A DNA stretch of 6,863 nucleotides, from positions 1 through 6,863 of the forward strand of contig JABXIW010000106.1 in NCBI GenBank assembly GCA_013372875.1, read 5' to 3'. Below the pieces are notes generated by a model. The model saw only the letters and a list, made by a program, of their open reading frames with translations. It was not told where the DNA came from and did not search any database. This document shows, piece by piece, positions 4,934 through 6,863 of the stretch; positions within the stretch are counted from its first letter, which is position 1, and each line of letters starts with the position of its first letter. This DNA comes from Gammaproteobacteria bacterium (GTDB taxonomy: Bacteria; Pseudomonadota; Gammaproteobacteria; Enterobacterales; Kangiellaceae). A program made the position numbers and the translations under genes.

Positions 4934-6640
4934 TTAAGCACAGCAGTTACAGTTGCGCTTATATTTGTCCATTTTACCGATGCCCGGGTTAAAGGTATTG
5001 GTTGGATCAAGCTCGTGGTAGAACTTCTGTAATGAGTTTTCTGCTTCGTACAAATGACCCACATTGTGTTCAGCTGGGTATTTCGCACCACGACTATTGA
5101 GGTGCTCTAACATCAGCTTCTTCATCAATTTGGTATCTGTACCTTTTTTGAAGATGTAATCCTGATGGAAGACGTAACACATGAAGTGCCCGTAATAGAG
5201 CGACTGAACCAGATTTTTGCTCACCTCTTCAGGCAAAGTTTCCAACCACTCTTCATCATTTCTGCGCAATGCGATATCGAGCGCAACAATGTCTTCAACC
5301 TCGTTGCGATGAATCGTTTCGTAGCGAATCGCAGCCCCAGCCGCCGCAAAACGATGTAAGTAAGCTTTTTTACCTTCATCTGGCGTACATTCGAAGAAAT
5401 CGCAGTCATCTTCAACAGCCCATACTTCTTTCAGGTATTTTTGTGCCTCTTCAATTCCGCCATCACTCATTTTTAGCACTAAGTGGTGCTCGTATTTATC
5501 GCGGAATTCTAACATTCGCTCAGGCAAATGCTGCGGGAACAATTTGCTTGCGTAGTACAAAATGGTGTCTGGCAAATATTTGCTGACAAATGGCACTCGC
5601 TCTAAAAAGTTCTCTACTTTTGCTTTCAATGCGAACATCTTAGGCAGTTTGTCCGTACCCAATAAGTCGATCGATAAAAACACGTCTTTGCCGTATTTCT
5701 CTGCCATATTGAAGATATCGCGATGCAGATACTCCCCCATTTCTGGCAGGTTATCGAATTGAGTCAGAAAATCTTTTCTCAATTTGGTTAACTTGTTTGC
5801 GTCGTTCGTACCCAAGTAAAACACTTGCTCTTTGCTTGGCACTGGGTAGCTATCGACACGCACTGCAAACACGCCCAATTTGCCCGCACAACCGCTCGCT
5901 TCAAACAAGCGACGCTCGTCTGCATTAAAACGTGAAGGGATGTCAGACGTCACGTCACGAACTCGTTCATCATATTCTTTGTCTGATGCCATGCGATCAT
6001 CGTGAACGATCTTGCTTGGGTCGAAATTACCTTCTTGCAGATTGTGAAGAATCTCTTCCGGCGTCTCACCCAAGCCATCAATACCAAGGTGATTTACTAG
6101 ATGGAGGTTGCCTTGCTTATCGACCTGCGCGTAGATGGCAAGCTCAGTATACGCTGGGCCGCGTTTCACTAACGCACCGCCTGAGTTATTGGCAATGCCA
6201 CCGACAACCGTCGCTCCTAGCGATGAAGATCCAATAATAGAATGCGGCGCGCGGTTAACGGCTCTGAGTTCTTTTTCTAGTGAGTGTAAACTTGCACCGG
6301 GTAAGCACACCGCCTGTTTGCCACCATCCAGCAGGTGAATTTTTTTGATTTTGGTAATGTTGATCACCACGACATCGCGGTCATAGTCGTTACCACTTGG
6401 TGCAGAGCCTTCTGTGAGGCCTGTTTTCGCAGCCTGCATGATGATGATGCAGTTCGCCTCGACACACTGTTTAATGATCTTCCATTGTTCTAACAAAGTG
6501 TTAGGAAACACGACGGCAAGCGCTGTACCACTACCTGAGCGAAAACCTGAGCGGTAGTATTTGGTTTTAACCTGATCGGTCAGGACATTCTCTTCCCCGA
6601 CTATCGTTTTAAATTCTTCTATCAGCTGCTTTTGTTTCAT
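4934..6640 (-). CDS. dld: Quinone-dependent D-lactate dehydrogenase, FAD flavoprotein
   Basis: This peripheral inner-membrane enzyme of 568 residues (E. coli Dld is 571) oxidises D-lactate to pyruvate and passes electrons to the quinone pool. The N-terminal FAD-binding domain of the PCMH/VAO type covers about 40-260. It includes AAKTGLTEG (70-78), GNDYDRDVVVINI (83-95), PGASLHSLEKEL (114-125), the pyrophosphate-binding region HSIIGSSSLGATVVGGIANN (133-152) and SGCAGKLGVFAVR (249-261). The rest matches the cap and membrane-binding parts of E. coli Dld as I recall it, for example HRDIFNMAEKYGKD, RFAAAGAAIRY (430-440), ALDIALRRNDEEW, YYGHFMCYVFHQDYI (482-496) and YPAEHNVGHLY (521-531). Many basic residues at 335-390 fit the electropositive membrane surface. 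The C terminus, NPGIGKMDKYKRNCNCCA, differs from E. coli by ending in a cysteine cluster. The start ATG (6640-6638) has a GAG-like ribosome site about eight bases upstream. Confidence 0.97.
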   Translation of the reverse strand: MKQKQLIEEFKTIVGEENVLTDQVKTKYYRSGFRSGSGTALAVVFPNTLLEQWKIIKQCVEANCIIIMQAAKTGLTEGSAPSGNDYDRDVVVINITKIKKIHLLDGGKQAVCLPGASLHSLEKELRAVNRAPHSIIGSSSLGATVVGGIANNSGGALVKRGPAYTELAIYAQVDKQGNLHLVNHLGIDGLGETPEEILHNLQEGNFDPSKIVHDDRMASDKEYDERVRDVTSDIPSRFNADERRLFEASGCAGKLGVFAVRVDSYPVPSKEQVFYLGTNDANKLTKLRKDFLTQFDNLPEMGEYLHRDIFNMAEKYGKDVFLSIDLLGTDKLPKMFALKAKVENFLERVPFVSKYLPDTILYYASKLFPQHLPERMLEFRDKYEHHLVLKMSDGGIEEAQKYLKEVWAVEDDCDFFECTPDEGKKAYLHRFAAAGAAIRYETIHRNEVEDIVALDIALRRNDEEWLETLPEEVSKNLVQSLYYGHFMCYVFHQDYIFKKGTDTKLMKKLMLEHLNSRGAKYPAEHNVGHLYEAENSLQKFYHELDPTNTFNPGIGKMDKYKRNCNCCA

Positions 6641-6863
6641 ATCCGTATCTCTAGTTATTTTGCATCACTCACATCCAACCGAACACGGTGTGGATTTGAG
6701 TTTGGCTCACTATAAGCAGTCAATTTCCCTGCGTCCATCAAGGTCAAGCGTACAAACCTTAACCAGCACTCACATAGCGTAATTAATCTGTTGTTTTTCT
6801 GTAACTTAGCGTTCACAAACCGACGTTAGAACGAAAGAAACAGATCGTTTCCAAAAAGAAACA
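6641..6863. other. dld upstream region to window edge
   Basis: There is no gene here. Besides the dld promoter candidate it contains two copies of CACTCACAT (6666-6674 and 6767-6775), which read ATGTGAGTG toward dld and include TGTGA half-sites like those of CRP, though neither has a proper second half. At the edge, AAGAAACA occurs at 6835-6842 and 6856-6863, exactly 21 bp apart, with GTTTC (6847-6851) between them as an inverted copy of the core. Whether another gene begins just past the edge cannot be seen. Confidence 0.6.
6709..6737 (-). promoter_or_regulatory. dld: Candidate sigma70 promoter for dld
   Basis: On the minus strand, TGGACG (6737-6732) and TATAGT (6714-6709) are spaced exactly 17 bp apart. 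The -10 matches five of six consensus bases and the -35 four of six. Transcription would start near 6702, leaving a leader of about 60 bases. An overlapping TTGACC (6747-6742) lies too far from this -10 to pair with it. The boxes are seen; activity is inferred. Confidence 0.45.

Noticed and set aside
5269..5586. Plus-strand frame of 105 codons inside dld
   Set aside because: It lies wholly antisense to conserved Dld sequence, with no ribosome site and no recognisable domain.
514..6640. A new defence, mobile or biosynthetic system spanning the window
   Set aside because: All five genes are complete members of well-known housekeeping or transport families, with normal lengths and intact key residues. 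No integrase, transposase, repeat array or unknown ORF is present.
6666..6675. Possible CRP site upstream of dld based on TGTGA
   Set aside because: The half-site is good, but the bases at the position of the second half (CAAAA) match TCACA at only two of five positions. The other TGTGA copies upstream also lack a proper partner.

Overview
The window is ordinary gammaproteobacterial chromosome and most resembles a Vibrio. The evidence is the close match I recall to the Vibrio periplasmic broad-spectrum racemase Bsr, the E. coli-type respiratory D-lactate dehydrogenase, the moderate AT content, and a methyl-accepting chemotaxis protein (MCP) beside bsr, an arrangement I remember from V. cholerae (VC1313/VC1312). 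I worked only from reading and memory and did no database search, so the species is not settled.

Layout. The first 21 bases are the 5' end of a tRNA-Leu gene on the minus strand, cut off by the window edge. It has a plausible strong promoter at 84-111 and a leader with two small hairpins. Bases 122-513 are an AT-rich gap without a credible gene. Next, on the plus strand, come a complete MCP (514-2145) with its own terminator (2158-2197), and bsr (2257-3486) with its own terminator (3521-3552). After a 176-base gap there is an AzlC/AzlD branched-chain amino acid exporter pair (3729-4460 and 4457-4765), translationally coupled by an ATGA overlap. A long hairpin (4835-4876) separates this pair from dld, a convergent minus-strand gene (6640-4934). 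The last 223 bases hold the dld leader, a candidate promoter and some short repeats.

How the genes relate. The transcription units look independent: each plus-strand unit ends at its own intrinsic terminator. The themes are amino acid and D-enantiomer metabolism at the envelope. Bsr would make D-amino acids in the periplasm, AzlCD would export branched-chain (possibly other) amino acids, and Dld would feed electrons from D-lactate into the quinone pool. The MCP might sense a related small molecule, but nothing in its sequence proves a ligand.

I see no mobile element, CRISPR array, prophage or clearly new system. The points most worth a second look are the truncated tRNA-Leu locus with its hairpin leader, the MCP-bsr pairing, the nested inverted repeats around the azlD/dld terminator, and the cysteine-rich C-terminal tail of Dld.
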